A DNA stretch of 64,000 nucleotides from an uncultured Cellulophaga sp. (GCA_947496695.1 CANMEI010000001.1:124001-188000), one strand, 5' to 3'; positions 26,717 to 36,558 are shown, counted from the first letter of the stretch. A program made the numbers and translations. The notes: generated from the sequence alone by a model not told the origin.

Positions 26717-27484
26717 ATAATTAACTTGCACTTGGTACTTATAAACAAATTGTTTTAAAATTTCAACATTAGCATTCGTATAAAATTGATTTACTGGTAT
26801 TTGTTTGGTAGCTAATAAATTATTTTTTAAAAGTATTGCATAAGTTTGCTTTGCAACCGCTTCTCCTGAGTCTATAATTTCAACATGTTCAGGTAAAATT
26901 TGCTTAAGAATCGGAATTAAATAAGGATAGTGTGTACAACCTAAAACCAAGTGATCAATACCTTCGTTTAACATAGGATTCAAATATTTTAAAAGCAAAT
27001 TTTTAGATTCTGCACTAAAAGCCTTACCAGACTCTATCAAAGGCACTAGACCTGCTCCATTTTGTTCCATTACTTTTACACCTTCTGAAAATACTTTTGA
27101 AGTATTATTAAATAATGCACTAGACAAGGTACCCTGTGTTGCTAAAACACCTATGATTTTAGATTTCGAATTTAATGCTGCTGGTTTTATAGCTGGCTCT
27201 ATTCCAATAAAAGGAACATCATAATTTTCTCGTAGATAAGCAATAGCATTGGTTGTTGCTGTATTACACGCTACAACAATTAACTTAGCTCCTTTACCAA
27301 GTAAAAGCTCGGTATTTTTAACACTCAAGTCTAATATTTTTTCATCAGATTTTTCACCATAGGGTGCATTTCTACTATCTGCTAGATAAATAGTATTTTC
27401 AAAGGGAAGTAGTTTATGTAATTCTTTCCAAATTGAAGTTCCTCCGACACCAGAATCAAAAATACCTATAGGTTGTAAACTCAT
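26705..27484 (-). CDS. murI: Glutamate racemase
   Basis: This 259-residue cytoplasmic enzyme makes D-glutamate for peptidoglycan. The two catalytic cysteine motifs are visible: VACNTATTNA near 70 and LGCTHYPYL near 181, with IGIFDSGVGGTS at the start. Length is normal. It lies directly downstream, on the same strand, of the OmpH/BamA envelope cluster but is separated from it by a strong terminator. Confidence 0.95.
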   Translation of the reverse strand: MSLQPIGIFDSGVGGTSIWKELHKLLPFENTIYLADSRNAPYGEKSDEKILDLSVKNTELLLGKGAKLIVVACNTATTNAIAYLRENYDVPFIGIEPAIKPAALNSKSKIIGVLATQGTLSSALFNNTSKVFSEGVKVMEQNGAGLVPLIESGKAFSAESKNLLLKYLNPMLNEGIDHLVLGCTHYPYLIPILKQILPEHVEIIDSGEAVAKQTYAILLKNNLLATKQIPVNQFYTNANVEILKQFVYKYQVQVNYLDF

Positions 27485-27547
27485 ATTAATTTTATGAAAT
27501 ATAACTAAGTATAAAGTTACTGGAAAAACACTATAAATTTAGTATGA

Positions 27548-27589
27548 AACAAAAAAAGAGTCCATTAAAAAATGGACTCTTTTTTTGTT
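27548..27589 (-). terminator. Terminator at the end of the OmpH genes
   Basis: A perfect 19-bp inverted repeat with GAGTCCATT core, 4-nt loop and T7 tract lies 19 nt past the stop of the second OmpH gene, upstream of murI. Confidence 0.92.
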
Positions 27590-27607
27590 ATAAAGTTTTA
27601 TAATTTC

Positions 27608-28117
27608 TTAGAAACCTAATTCTTTCTTTACTAATGGCAATAAATCAGTTCCTTGTGCTACAATAACACCACTACCTTGAGAAGAATCTAAAACATAGTT
27701 TACACCTTGTGCTGCCGCTACTTTTTCAATAGCTGCTTTAGCTTTGTCAGAAATAGGACCTAAAAGAGCAACTTGCTTTTTTTGTAATTCTTGACTAGCT
27801 GTTTGTTGTGCTCCTTGAATATTTTTTTGAGCTTCTTGTAATTCAGCTCCTCTTTTTTGATTTTCTTCGTCAGACTTACTAGCAGCTTCACTTTCATACT
27901 GCTTATATTTATTCTGTAATTCTGTCATAGAATTCTGAATATCTGCTCCGTAAGTTTCTTCTAACTTTTTAAGTTCAGCTTCTGCAGCTTTCATTTCTGG
28001 CATAGCAGACATTAATTCTTGTACGTTTATATGTGCTACTTTATTTTGAGCGTTAACAAAACTTGACGCTCCTATAAATAAAACTACTGCTGCTACTATT
28101 CCTTTTAAATGTTTCAT
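27608..28117 (-). CDS. OmpH/Skp-family periplasmic chaperone
   Basis: The mature protein is a typical Skp-like chaperone for outer-membrane proteins: signal peptide (to SFVNAQ), VAHINVQELMSAMPE, then a long acidic/basic coiled coil rich in E, K, Q, and a C-terminal VLDSSQGSGVIVAQGTDL strand region. The frame starts with TTG at 28135; ATG 28117 (MKHLKGIVAAVVLF) gives a clean signal peptide. It is the second of two tandem OmpH genes downstream of bamA, a widespread Bacteroidota order. Confidence 0.9.
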   Translation of the reverse strand: MKHLKGIVAAVVLFIGASSFVNAQNKVAHINVQELMSAMPEMKAAEAELKKLEETYGADIQNSMTELQNKYKQYESEAASKSDEENQKRGAELQEAQKNIQGAQQTASQELQKKQVALLGPISDKAKAAIEKVAAAQGVNYVLDSSQGSGVIVAQGTDLLPLVKKELGF

Positions 28118-28180
28118 GATTTTTTTTAATTTCAAATGTGTTAATTTAATGGTTTTAAACCCTAATTAAGGGAATTTTAA

Positions 28181-29026
28181 TTAATTATTATCTTCTGATT
28201 CTTCTGTATTATCTTCATCCTCTGATTCTTCTTCAGATTCCTCTGCTTCTTTAGCAGCTTTTTTCTTAGCTTCTCTTTCTTCTAATAATTTTTTACGTCG
28301 TGCCTCATAAGCTTTTTTACGTTCCTCACGTAATTTAAGCTGTTCAGCTCTTTTTTCTTCTGCTAACTTCTCTCTAGTCTCTTCTGCTGTTTCAGATTGC
28401 TCTATACGCTCTTTTAAAGCATCAGTCATTTCTTCTTCAACAGGTTCGTCATCAAATTTATTTCTTTTTTTAATACGATCTTTAGCCGCTTTAACTTTTC
28501 TTGTTCTTGAAATTGCTTTTAAAACCAGATCACTAATATCTAGCCTGTTTTCAGCATATAACATTACAACATCAGCTGACCTATCAAAAATTAAATCATA
28601 TTTTTTAGCCTGGCCAATTTTCTGAACTTCGTTAAAAACCTGATCTTGTATTGGTTGTATCAATCTTTGTTTTGATATTATCAAATCTCCCTGAGGTCCA
28701 AACCTGTTTTGCTGATAATCAAACATTTCTTTTTCTAAAACTTTGATTTCATCTTCACGTTCAGTGATTAGTTCTGCGGTTAACAAAACTTTTTCAGCCA
28801 TCAAGTCTTTCTTCATTTGATCAATAGCACTTTTCTCTTGCTCAATCTCTAATTTCCATTTTTGTACTTTTTTAGCTAATTGCTCATTAGCCTCGCCGTA
28901 CTCCTCAACATTCTCAAGAATATACTCCATGTCAACATAAGCAATTCTTGTTCCTCTTTGTACTTGAGAAAAAGCATTAACTGAAAATAAAACTATACTA
29001 ACAACTAAAAGAACTTTTGTTTTCAT
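28181..29026 (-). CDS. OmpH/Skp-family protein with long acidic tail
   Basis: The 281-residue protein has a signal peptide (NAFSQ), RIAYVDMEYILENVEEY at the start of the mature chain, a coiled coil, YDLIFDRSADVVMLYAE near 165, and then a long low-complexity Lys/Glu coiled-coil tail of about 90 residues ending in Glu/Ser/Asp repeats. The Skp-like core makes it an outer-membrane-protein chaperone; the extended charged tail distinguishes it from the shorter OmpH downstream. It lies between bamA and the second OmpH gene. Confidence 0.88.
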   Translation of the reverse strand: MKTKVLLVVSIVLFSVNAFSQVQRGTRIAYVDMEYILENVEEYGEANEQLAKKVQKWKLEIEQEKSAIDQMKKDLMAEKVLLTAELITEREDEIKVLEKEMFDYQQNRFGPQGDLIISKQRLIQPIQDQVFNEVQKIGQAKKYDLIFDRSADVVMLYAENRLDISDLVLKAISRTRKVKAAKDRIKKRNKFDDEPVEEEMTDALKERIEQSETAEETREKLAEEKRAEQLKLREERKKAYEARRKKLLEEREAKKKAAKEAEESEEESEDEDNTEESEDNN

Positions 29027-29142
29027 TTCGTTTACATTTACTTGTATTGAAAATATCGTGCCAAAATAAATAAATATTTTAAGAAAGTGGATGGAATATA
29101 GAGATTAGTATCAAAAAAAAATAATTTTAGAGTATTTCTATA

Positions 29143-29192
29143 CAAAAAAAAGCATTGAACCTTTTAATTTTCATTAGAAGACTCAATACTTT
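29143..29192 (-). terminator. Hairpin between bamA and ompH, probable partial terminator
   Basis: On the minus strand AAGUAUUGA and UCAAUGCUU pair, with an inner imperfect CUUCUAAU/AUUAAAAG helix, followed by U8. It lies just past the bamA stop and 120 nt before the next ATG, and could tune bamA relative to ompH. Confidence 0.6.
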
Positions 29193-29198
29193 ATATAT

Positions 29199-31805
29199 TT
29201 AAAACTGTTGCCCAATAATAAAGTGTGTTTCCCAACCATTTGGACCAGAAGATGAACTTGGGTTATTATCTTGATCAAATCCATAACCAAAATCAATACC
29301 CAACAATCCAAAAGCAGGCATAAAAATACGTAAACCAGCACCTACTGATCTTTTAATTTCGAAAGGATTAAACTTTTTAAAACTACTAAACGCATTACCA
29401 CCTTCAGCAAAAACTAACCCATATATTGAAGCTGATGGCTTTAAAGTTAATGGATATCTTAGTTCCATCGAGAATTTATTATAGATAAGACCACCTGCTT
29501 GCTCTAAGCTTCCTGTAATTTCATCAGTTACATATGGTGTTAATGATTGATTACTGTAACCTCTTAACTGTATATTTTCTCTACCATCTAATGTAAAAGT
29601 ACCCATACCATCACCACCAACATAAAAACGTTCAAAAGGTATATCGCCTGCTTCACTATTGTAACTACCTAAAAACCCAAATTCAACATTTGTACGCAAT
29701 ACCAACGCATTCGTATTTTGATTTCCAATTAAAGAAGTATACCAGTCACCTTTAAAATTAAATTTATAAAATTCTAACCATTTAAAACGTTCTTGATCTA
29801 TCTCTTCTATTGCATCACTATCACTACTTTCAATTGCAACTTCTAAATCATCATTAAGTTGCTCATAATCAATTCCATTAAACAATGACCAAGGAGGCGT
29901 AATTTTTGCTGTTATAGAAAAATTAGAACCCGATGTTGGGAAAATTGGATTTGTACCAGCCGATCTTCTTGAAATACCTAATGTATATGCTAATGAATTT
30001 GCATTACCATCCCCGAAGTTAAATAACCCAATATCATAATCATTAAAATCATATCTCTGATAAGCTACAGAATGAGAAATAGTAAAGAAATCATCTGGCC
30101 ATTGTACCCGCTTAGCAATACCTAACGTAATACCTGTAATAGAGAAGTTTTTATCTTTATCTGCTTCATAACCCGATGTAGAATAATCATATGAGAATTG
30201 TCTTGTTCTTGACAAAGATGCACTAAAACTTACTGGTTTTTTACCACCTAACCAAGGCTCTGTAAAATTCAAACTATATACTCTATAAGTCTGACTAGCT
30301 TGCAAACGTAAAGCAAATGTTTGACCATCACCCATAGGAACTGGCTTATACTCTTCTTTATTGAAAATATTTTTCATAGAAAAGTTACTAAAAGATAAAC
30401 CTAAAGTACCTATAAAACCACCACTACCATAACCACCTTGTAATTCAATTTGACTAGAACCTGATTCAACTAAACTATAATTTAAATCAACAGTACCTGC
30501 ATTCGGATCAGGGTTTAAAACATCTGGTGTTACATTTTCTGCATCAAAAAAGCCTAAAGCACCTAATTCACGAATACTTCTAATTATATCTGCTTTGTTA
30601 TATTTTTGACCTGGTCTTGTTCTTAACTCTCTAAAAACAACATGATCATTAGTTTTATCATTACCATTAATAGTTACATGGTCTAAGAAAGTTTCTTTAC
30701 CTTCAATAATACGTATTTCAAAATTAATTGTATCATTTGAAGCTGAAACCTCAACAGGGTTAATGCTTGAGAACATATACCCATTATTTTGGTATAAACT
30801 AGCTAAATCATTAGGATCTGGCTTAGTATTATCTGCAATACGTTCTTTTAACAAAACACCATTATAAACATCGCCTTTTTTAACCCCTAATACACTTGCT
30901 AATTGTCTATCTGAATAAACAGTATTCCCAACAAAATTGATATCACCAAAATAATACTTATCACCTTCTTCAACTTTAATAGTAAGATCTATTAAATCAT
31001 CTCCATTTTTAATGAAAGTATCAGAAACTACACGAGCATCTCTATACCCTTTTTCTGCATAGTTTTCAATTAAAGAAACTAAATCAGCCTCATAATCTTC
31101 AGGTATATACTTTGATCTTTTAAGAGTTAAAATATTTTTTAAAGATTTTTGTTTCGTTTTTTTAAGCGATTTTTTTAATTTTTTATCAGAAATTTTTTCA
31201 TTCCCTTCAAAATTAATACTACTAATTTTAACTTTAGAACCTTTTCTGATATTGATAACCATGCTTTGCGCATTAGCCTCTGAAGTGTCTATTCTTGTAG
31301 CAATATTTACTTTAGTATTCAAATACCCTTTCTTCTTATATTTATTTTGAAGATAGTTTCTTGTATTTGCTATTAAGTTTTCAGTAATTTTTTTTCCCTT
31401 TTTTAAATCGGTATCTTTTAAGATATCTTCAATTTTACCTTTTTTAACACCATAAACAGCCACATCAGAAAGTGTAGGTCGTTCTAAAATGTTTAATTCT
31501 AAAAATACTTCATCACCCTCTATCTTAGTAATATAAAAACTTATATCGCTAAAAAGCTCTAAACCCCATAATTTATTAATGATTGCACTTATTTCTTCTC
31601 CAGGAACAGTAATTGGTTGCCCTTCCCTAAGGCCTGTATAAGTTTTTACAGTTTGCTCATTGTAACTTTGTAGTCCTGTAACTTCTAAACCACCTAAAAT
31701 GTATTTTTTTCCTTCTTCATAAGAAATATCTTGTGCTGTACCCACAAGACTAGATAATATTAAAAAAAAGGTAAATGCTAATTGGGAAGAAGTGATATTT
31801 TTCAC
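29199..31805 (-). CDS. bamA: Outer-membrane protein assembly factor BamA
   Basis: POTRA repeats occupy roughly 30-450 of the protein (for example VTGLQSYNEQTVKTYTGL, SKVKISSINFEGNEKISD, FGDINFVGNTVYSD, DHVTINGNDKTNDHVV) and a 16-strand-type barrel follows, with the L6-like IQLRGYSN segment and a C-terminal FIIGQQF. It inserts outer-membrane proteins. The frame extends to a TTG at 31838, overlapping uppS by 29 nt, but GTG 31805 starts MKNITSSQLAFTFF with a clean signal peptide (VGTAQ) and lies 4 nt after the uppS stop, so it is chosen. Confidence 0.94.
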   Translation of the reverse strand: MKNITSSQLAFTFFLILSSLVGTAQDISYEEGKKYILGGLEVTGLQSYNEQTVKTYTGLREGQPITVPGEEISAIINKLWGLELFSDISFYITKIEGDEVFLELNILERPTLSDVAVYGVKKGKIEDILKDTDLKKGKKITENLIANTRNYLQNKYKKKGYLNTKVNIATRIDTSEANAQSMVINIRKGSKVKISSINFEGNEKISDKKLKKSLKKTKQKSLKNILTLKRSKYIPEDYEADLVSLIENYAEKGYRDARVVSDTFIKNGDDLIDLTIKVEEGDKYYFGDINFVGNTVYSDRQLASVLGVKKGDVYNGVLLKERIADNTKPDPNDLASLYQNNGYMFSSINPVEVSASNDTINFEIRIIEGKETFLDHVTINGNDKTNDHVVFRELRTRPGQKYNKADIIRSIRELGALGFFDAENVTPDVLNPDPNAGTVDLNYSLVESGSSQIELQGGYGSGGFIGTLGLSFSNFSMKNIFNKEEYKPVPMGDGQTFALRLQASQTYRVYSLNFTEPWLGGKKPVSFSASLSRTRQFSYDYSTSGYEADKDKNFSITGITLGIAKRVQWPDDFFTISHSVAYQRYDFNDYDIGLFNFGDGNANSLAYTLGISRRSAGTNPIFPTSGSNFSITAKITPPWSLFNGIDYEQLNDDLEVAIESSDSDAIEEIDQERFKWLEFYKFNFKGDWYTSLIGNQNTNALVLRTNVEFGFLGSYNSEAGDIPFERFYVGGDGMGTFTLDGRENIQLRGYSNQSLTPYVTDEITGSLEQAGGLIYNKFSMELRYPLTLKPSASIYGLVFAEGGNAFSSFKKFNPFEIKRSVGAGLRIFMPAFGLLGIDFGYGFDQDNNPSSSSGPNGWETHFIIGQQF

Positions 31806-31809
31806 ACCT

Positions 31810-32550
31810 CTAGTTAAGTTGTTCGCTAGTTTTTCCAAATCTTCGTTCTCTATTTTGGTAATTTAAAATTGCTTCAACTAAATGCTGTTCATTAAAATCA
31901 GGCCACAACACATTAGTAAAATACAGTTCTGCATATGCTATCTGCCAGAGTAAAAAATTACTTATCCTATGCTCACCACTTGTGCGTATAAGTAAGTCTA
32001 CATCTGGTAAATTATGCGTGTAAAGATGGTTATTAATAATGATTTCATCAATATTTTCCGATGAAATTATATTATTTTTAACTTTGATACTAATTTCCTT
32101 GACTGTATTAATAAGCTCTTCACGAGCTCCATAACTAAGCGCAAGGGTTAATGTTAACCCAGTATTACCACTGGTTTTACTAGTAACTTCTGCTATTTCT
32201 TTATATGCTTTTTTAGGTAATGAATTTACATTTCCTATAGTATTAAAACGCACATTATTTACTAAAAAAGTACTTAATTCCTTCTTTAATTGAGAAGCCA
32301 AAAGCTTCATTAATGTATCAACTTCAAACTTTGGACGATTCCAATTTTCTGTAGAAAAGGCATATAAAGTCAAGTACGGAACACCAATTTTTACACAAGA
32401 TTCCACTATTGATTTAACTGCTTTTGCACCATGTTCATGCCCAAAAACGCGTATTTTACCTTTTTGTTTTGCCCATCTACCATTACCATCCATAATAATA
32501 GCTAGGTGCTTTGGCAATTTATCTTTATCTATATTCTCTATAGTGTTCAT
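31810..32550 (-). CDS. uppS: Isoprenyl transferase (undecaprenyl diphosphate synthase)
   Basis: The 246 residues contain LAIIMDGNGRWAKQKG near 17-32, HEHGAKAV, LTLYAFSTENWNRP and the late LLIRTSGEHRISNFLLWQ, all diagnostic of cis-prenyltransferases. The product makes the C55 lipid carrier for cell-wall precursors. It is immediately upstream of bamA and 14 bp downstream of the DUF6089 gene, so it is in the same operon. Confidence 0.95.
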   Translation of the reverse strand: MNTIENIDKDKLPKHLAIIMDGNGRWAKQKGKIRVFGHEHGAKAVKSIVESCVKIGVPYLTLYAFSTENWNRPKFEVDTLMKLLASQLKKELSTFLVNNVRFNTIGNVNSLPKKAYKEIAEVTSKTSGNTGLTLTLALSYGAREELINTVKEISIKVKNNIISSENIDEIIINNHLYTHNLPDVDLLIRTSGEHRISNFLLWQIAYAELYFTNVLWPDFNEQHLVEAILNYQNRERRFGKTSEQLN

Positions 32551-32564
32551 ATATACTACTAATA

Positions 32565-33257
32565 CTAGTCAAAACAATTGGAACATGGTTTTCTTTTAAA
32601 GGTATATGTTAATGTTAACCCTGAAAAAACATACCAATCATTACTAAAAATATTACCAAACTCTACATCTAACGATTCTAAATTTGGATCTTCTGGATTG
32701 CTAAAATCTAAATTATCCGTAAATGTATAACGTGCTCCTATTTCCGCTCCAAGAATAAAAAACTGATTTATTCTATATTTAAAACCAATGGTCATCGGAA
32801 TTGCAAAAGTACCATCACGCTGATCATAATCAATCACAAAGTTAGCATCTATATAATTATAATCATACCTAAAATAGGTAATACCTGTATAAAGGTATGG
32901 TGTAAATGCTGGTCCTAATTTATGCAAATTATATTCAGTAAAATTAAACTCTAGTCCTGCTGAAAATTCTAAAATATTATTATTCACAACATAACCACGT
33001 TCTTGCCTAGAGCTTAAATTAGATTTTGTATCATCTGCAGTGAATTCCCCATACAAAACACTAGCACGCCATGCATATCTTTTGCTAATATTCCATTTGA
33101 AAATTCCTCCAAAACCAATTCCCGAAGGTGAAATATAATTAGTTTTACCAACATCTCCTATATTATTCACACCGCCCGCCATTATTCCAACCTCATAAGT
33201 TTGACCTTTCATCGTTATAAATGAAAAGACAATAAGTAATGTAAAAAATGTCTTCAT
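32565..33257 (-). CDS. DUF6089-type outer-membrane beta-barrel protein
   Basis: From ATG 33257 the product is 230 residues with a signal peptide (MKTFFTLLIVFSF to KGQ), alternating strand pattern (YEVGIMAGGVNNIGDVGK, YTGITYFRYDYNYID) and a C-terminal GLTLTYTFKRKPCSNCFD. This fits the DUF6089 small barrel that sits upstream of uppS-bamA in many Flavobacteriia. The frame opens 33 nt earlier at a TTG that precedes the signal peptide awkwardly. Function is unknown; envelope assembly is inferred from context. Confidence 0.8.
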   Translation of the reverse strand: MKTFFTLLIVFSFITMKGQTYEVGIMAGGVNNIGDVGKTNYISPSGIGFGGIFKWNISKRYAWRASVLYGEFTADDTKSNLSSRQERGYVVNNNILEFSAGLEFNFTEYNLHKLGPAFTPYLYTGITYFRYDYNYIDANFVIDYDQRDGTFAIPMTIGFKYRINQFFILGAEIGARYTFTDNLDFSNPEDPNLESLDVEFGNIFSNDWYVFSGLTLTYTFKRKPCSNCFD

Positions 33258-33367
33258 GAATTTAAAAGTTTGCAAATATAATAATTTCAATAGTTTATGA
33301 AATTATTATATTTATGTTCTCTCTTTGATAAACAACTTTTAGCGATTTTTATTGCCATACACATCTA

Positions 33368-34249
33368 TCAATTGCGCTTATCTTCACCCCATAATAATTT
33401 ATTACGCAAGGTTTTTAAAAAGCTTTCTGAGGCATACTCAATCATTTTAATAGTAAAGGAAGATTTTTTTACAAAAATTTCCGTTCCATTTGCAACAGTA
33501 GCTATTCTAGAATCTAAAGAAACTAAATGATTTTCTTCACGCCCTGAAACCTTTAACCTCATCTCTATTTCATCAGATATAACCAATGGTCTTGCATTTA
33601 AATTATGCGGTGCAATAGGTGTTATAATTAATGATTTTGCAGTAGGTGTTATAACCGGCCCCCCACAACTTAAAGAATATCCGGTAGAACCTGTTGGTGT
33701 AGCTACAATTAAACCATCTGCCCAGTATGATGTTAAATATTCATTATTTAAATACGTTTCCACTGTAATCATTGAAGTGGTATCTTTTCTACTTACCGTA
33801 ACTTCATTTAAAGCAAAGTTCAAACTTTCAAACTCCTTCAACTTAGGTTTTGTAGAAACCTCAAGTAAACTACGCTCTACAATGGTATATTCTCCAGCAA
33901 TAAATTCTTTTACTACTTTACGAACATCTTCTTTTTTAAACGTTGATAAAAAACCTAAACGCCCAGTATTTACCCCTACAATTGGAATATTTAAATCTTG
34001 CACATAGGTTATTGCTCTTAAAACTGTACCATCACCACCAAAACTAACAAACATATCAAAACTACTATCCAACCCTTTTTCTGAATTAAAAAGTGTGTAT
34101 TTTTCAAGTTTACCTGACGTGCTTAGCAATTGATAAAATTCCTCTTCAAAAACTATTTCTGCAGACAAACCACTTAACTCATCAAGTAATTCTACTACAT
34201 AATCAAAAGCATTATCAGTATATGTTTGACCATATATGGCAACTTTCAT
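33368..34249 (-). CDS. nadK: NAD kinase
   Basis: The 293-residue cytoplasmic enzyme phosphorylates NAD to NADP. SFGGDGTVLRA near 70 (GGDG), NTGRLGFLS, NEVTVSRKDT and ATPTGSTGYSLSCGGP are the family motifs in order. The length is standard. It is 5 bp downstream of the CBS-domain gene and transcribed with it, about 110 bp upstream of the DUF6089 gene. Confidence 0.95.
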   Translation of the reverse strand: MKVAIYGQTYTDNAFDYVVELLDELSGLSAEIVFEEEFYQLLSTSGKLEKYTLFNSEKGLDSSFDMFVSFGGDGTVLRAITYVQDLNIPIVGVNTGRLGFLSTFKKEDVRKVVKEFIAGEYTIVERSLLEVSTKPKLKEFESLNFALNEVTVSRKDTTSMITVETYLNNEYLTSYWADGLIVATPTGSTGYSLSCGGPVITPTAKSLIITPIAPHNLNARPLVISDEIEMRLKVSGREENHLVSLDSRIATVANGTEIFVKKSSFTIKMIEYASESFLKTLRNKLLWGEDKRN

Positions 34250-34254
34250 AGGCT

Positions 34255-34911
34255 TTAAACGTTTAAAAATTTATTTAAATAATCGGACCTTTGTTTTAAA
34301 TCTTCTAAAAATTGATCATCATTATTGCCAAATAAAATTGTGTAATTATAACGTCTAAACGACTGAATGACCTCATTAAGATTTGTAGTTCCTATTTTTA
34401 ATGTTACTTGCACAACATCGTTTCTACTATCAGAAATAAAACCTCCTAACAATTTAGTATTATTACTTTCTACTATTTGAGATATTTCGCTGAATGAATA
34501 ATCTTTAACCCCTTTTGCAACCACCAAAATACCACCCGGCTCAATAAAAAATGGCGTATCTATAAACACCTCTACAATATCATTAAGATTGTAATAACCT
34601 ATTACGTGACTTGCTTCATCAACTACTGCTAAAATATTAGCTTCATTTCTTGCAAAAGACTCCAAAACATCTAACCAAGAAGTATCTTTTTTAACAAAAA
34701 TAGATTCCAAATTATACCTGTAGTCATCTATTTTTCCTGAAGCATCTAAAACTGCCATATCATTTTCAGAAATTACTCCTAAAAACATATCATCAGCCAC
34801 AATTGCTACATGAGAGTATGTCGTATTTTTAAAAAACTTGACAACATTCTTCATTGAATCTTCAAGTTTAAAAACTGGAATCGTATCTATTATGTGAGAT
34901 TGTATATACAT
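34255..34911 (-). CDS. CBS domain pair protein (AcuB-like)
   Basis: The 218 residues hold two CBS motifs (about 1-60 and 75-130: HVAIVADDMFLGVISENDMA and NILAVVDEASHVIGYYNLND) followed by an ACT-like regulatory region from about 140. CBS pairs usually bind adenine nucleotides. The gene precedes nadK by 5 bp, an arrangement found across Flavobacteriia, so an NAD(P)- or adenylate-sensing role is reasonable but unproven. Confidence 0.85.
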   Translation of the reverse strand: MYIQSHIIDTIPVFKLEDSMKNVVKFFKNTTYSHVAIVADDMFLGVISENDMAVLDASGKIDDYRYNLESIFVKKDTSWLDVLESFARNEANILAVVDEASHVIGYYNLNDIVEVFIDTPFFIEPGGILVVAKGVKDYSFSEISQIVESNNTKLLGGFISDSRNDVVQVTLKIGTTNLNEVIQSFRRYNYTILFGNNDDQFLEDLKQRSDYLNKFLNV

Positions 34912-34969
34912 GTAAAACTATTATAACGCAAATTACTAATTAAATATGGCAAAAAGTGTGCCTTATTCG

Positions 34970-34977
34970 TATTTTTG
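34970..34977 (+). promoter_or_regulatory. -7 promoter element upstream of pdxJ
   Basis: TATTTTTG matches TAnnTTTG and lies 24 bp before the pdxJ ATG. No clear TTTG is seen at the -33 distance. Confidence 0.5.
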
Positions 34978-35000
34978 TGTAATAAACACCTATAAATAAT

Positions 35001-35729
35001 ATGACAAAATTAAGTGTTAATATAAATAAAATAGCCACTTTAAGAAATGCCAGAGGTGGCAACATGCCCAACTTACTAAAAGTTTCGACGGATATTGAAA
35101 ATTTTGGAGCACAAGGCATTACAATTCATCCAAGACCCGACGAACGACATATTAAATATAACGATGCAAGAGACTTAAAAAGTATTGTGAAAACAGAATA
35201 TAATATTGAAGGTAATCCAAACCCTAAATTTATTGATCTGGTATTAGAAGTAAAACCAACACAAGTTACTTTAGTGCCTGATGCTATTGATGCTATTACC
35301 TCTAATGCAGGCTGGGACACTATTAAGCATTATGATTTTTTAAAAGAAGTTATAGATACTTTTAAAAGAAACGGCATTAGAACTTCTATTTTTGTAGACC
35401 CGAGCAGTAAAATTATTGAAAATGCTGCTAAAATTGGCACTGATAGAATAGAACTTTACACTGAAAGCTACACACACGATTACAACTTAGCAACCAACGA
35501 GGAAGAAAAACACAAGGCAATTGAGGCTTTTATTGTAGCTGCTAAAACTGCAAATTCAGTAGCCCTTGGTATAAATGCAGGGCACGACCTTAGTTTAAAT
35601 AACATTAAATACTTTAAAGACAACATTCCTAATTTACTTGAAGTATCTATAGGTCATGCATTAATTTGCGAATCGCTATATTTTGGCCTAGAAAATGTTG
35701 TTAATATGTATTTAAACAAATTAAAATAA
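35001..35729 (+). CDS. pdxJ: Pyridoxine 5'-phosphate synthase
   Basis: The 242-residue TIM-barrel enzyme condenses 1-deoxyxylulose 5-phosphate with aminoacetone phosphate in DXP-dependent vitamin B6 synthesis. LSVNINKIATLRNARGG at the start, GITIHPRPDERHI, VTLVPD, ELYTESY and GINAGHDLSLNN are all family-specific. It overlaps the following hydrolase gene by one base (TAATG), so they share an operon. No other B6 gene is nearby. Confidence 0.95.
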   Translation: MTKLSVNINKIATLRNARGGNMPNLLKVSTDIENFGAQGITIHPRPDERHIKYNDARDLKSIVKTEYNIEGNPNPKFIDLVLEVKPTQVTLVPDAIDAITSNAGWDTIKHYDFLKEVIDTFKRNGIRTSIFVDPSSKIIENAAKIGTDRIELYTESYTHDYNLATNEEEKHKAIEAFIVAAKTANSVALGINAGHDLSLNNIKYFKDNIPNLLEVSIGHALICESLYFGLENVVNMYLNKLK

Positions 35730-36499
35730 TGCAACTTTTACACTCACAAATATTTGGCTCCGGAAAACCATTACTAATTCTTCACGGTTTCTTAGGAATG
35801 TCTGACAATTGGAAAAGACTAGGAAATCAATATGCAGAAAATGGATATGAAGTTCATTCCATTGATCAAAGAAATCATGGAAAAAGCTTTCATTCTGAAG
35901 ATTTTAATTACGACTTTCTAGTAGAAGATTTAAAGTTTTATATGAGTCATCATAAAATAGAAAAGGCTATAATTCTAGGACATTCTATGGGTGGAAAAAC
36001 AGTTATGCAATTCGCATGCACTTATCCTGAAATGGTTGAAAAATTAATAGTTGCCGATATTGCTCCAAAATACTACCCTCCACATCATCAAATAATACTA
36101 GATTCTTTAAATAAAATTGACGTAAAAAGTCTAAGTTCTAGAAACGAAGCTGATGCCATATTATCTAAATACATCACCGATTTTGGCACACGCCAGTTTT
36201 TACTTAAAAACCTTTATTGGGTTGAAAAAGGCAAGCTTGGTTTTCGCTTTAACCTTCCTGTATTAAGCGAAAGAATGGAAGAGGTTGGCGAAAATATTAA
36301 TTCAACAGATAACTACAACGGACCTACATTATTTTTAAGAGGTGATCAGTCTGAGTATATTTCAGTTGATGATTACCCTGCTATAAAACGCCATTTTCCT
36401 CATGCAATAATAAAAACTATTGATAATGCTGGTCATTGGCTACATGCCCAAAACCCCAAACAGTTTTTTGAATATTCATTTGATTTCATGAAATCATAG
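35729..36499 (+). CDS. Alpha/beta-fold hydrolase (YbfF-like esterase)
   Basis: The 256-residue protein has the oxyanion segment ILHGFLGMSDNWKR, a DQRNHGKSFHS motif, the nucleophile elbow ILGHSMGGK with Ser86, an aspartate region RGDQSEYI and His in NAGHWLHAQNP. That pattern is typical of the YbfF/acyl-ester hydrolase branch. The substrate is not identified. It is translationally coupled to pdxJ. Confidence 0.87.
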   Translation: MQLLHSQIFGSGKPLLILHGFLGMSDNWKRLGNQYAENGYEVHSIDQRNHGKSFHSEDFNYDFLVEDLKFYMSHHKIEKAIILGHSMGGKTVMQFACTYPEMVEKLIVADIAPKYYPPHHQIILDSLNKIDVKSLSSRNEADAILSKYITDFGTRQFLLKNLYWVEKGKLGFRFNLPVLSERMEEVGENINSTDNYNGPTLFLRGDQSEYISVDDYPAIKRHFPHAIIKTIDNAGHWLHAQNPKQFFEYSFDFMKS

Positions 36500-36558
36500 T
36501 AAAACACTTAACTTTTAAGTATCTTTAAATATACATCAAACAAAAAAAAACACAACTT

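Noticed and set aside
28181..28480. Glu/Lys/Asp-rich stretch as a separate repeat element
   Set aside because: It is the coding sequence of the charged tail of the OmpH protein, in frame throughout.
33297..33530. Plus-strand open frame antisense to nadK
   Set aside because: It overlaps the NadK C-terminus, which is well conserved, and has no protein-like motif.
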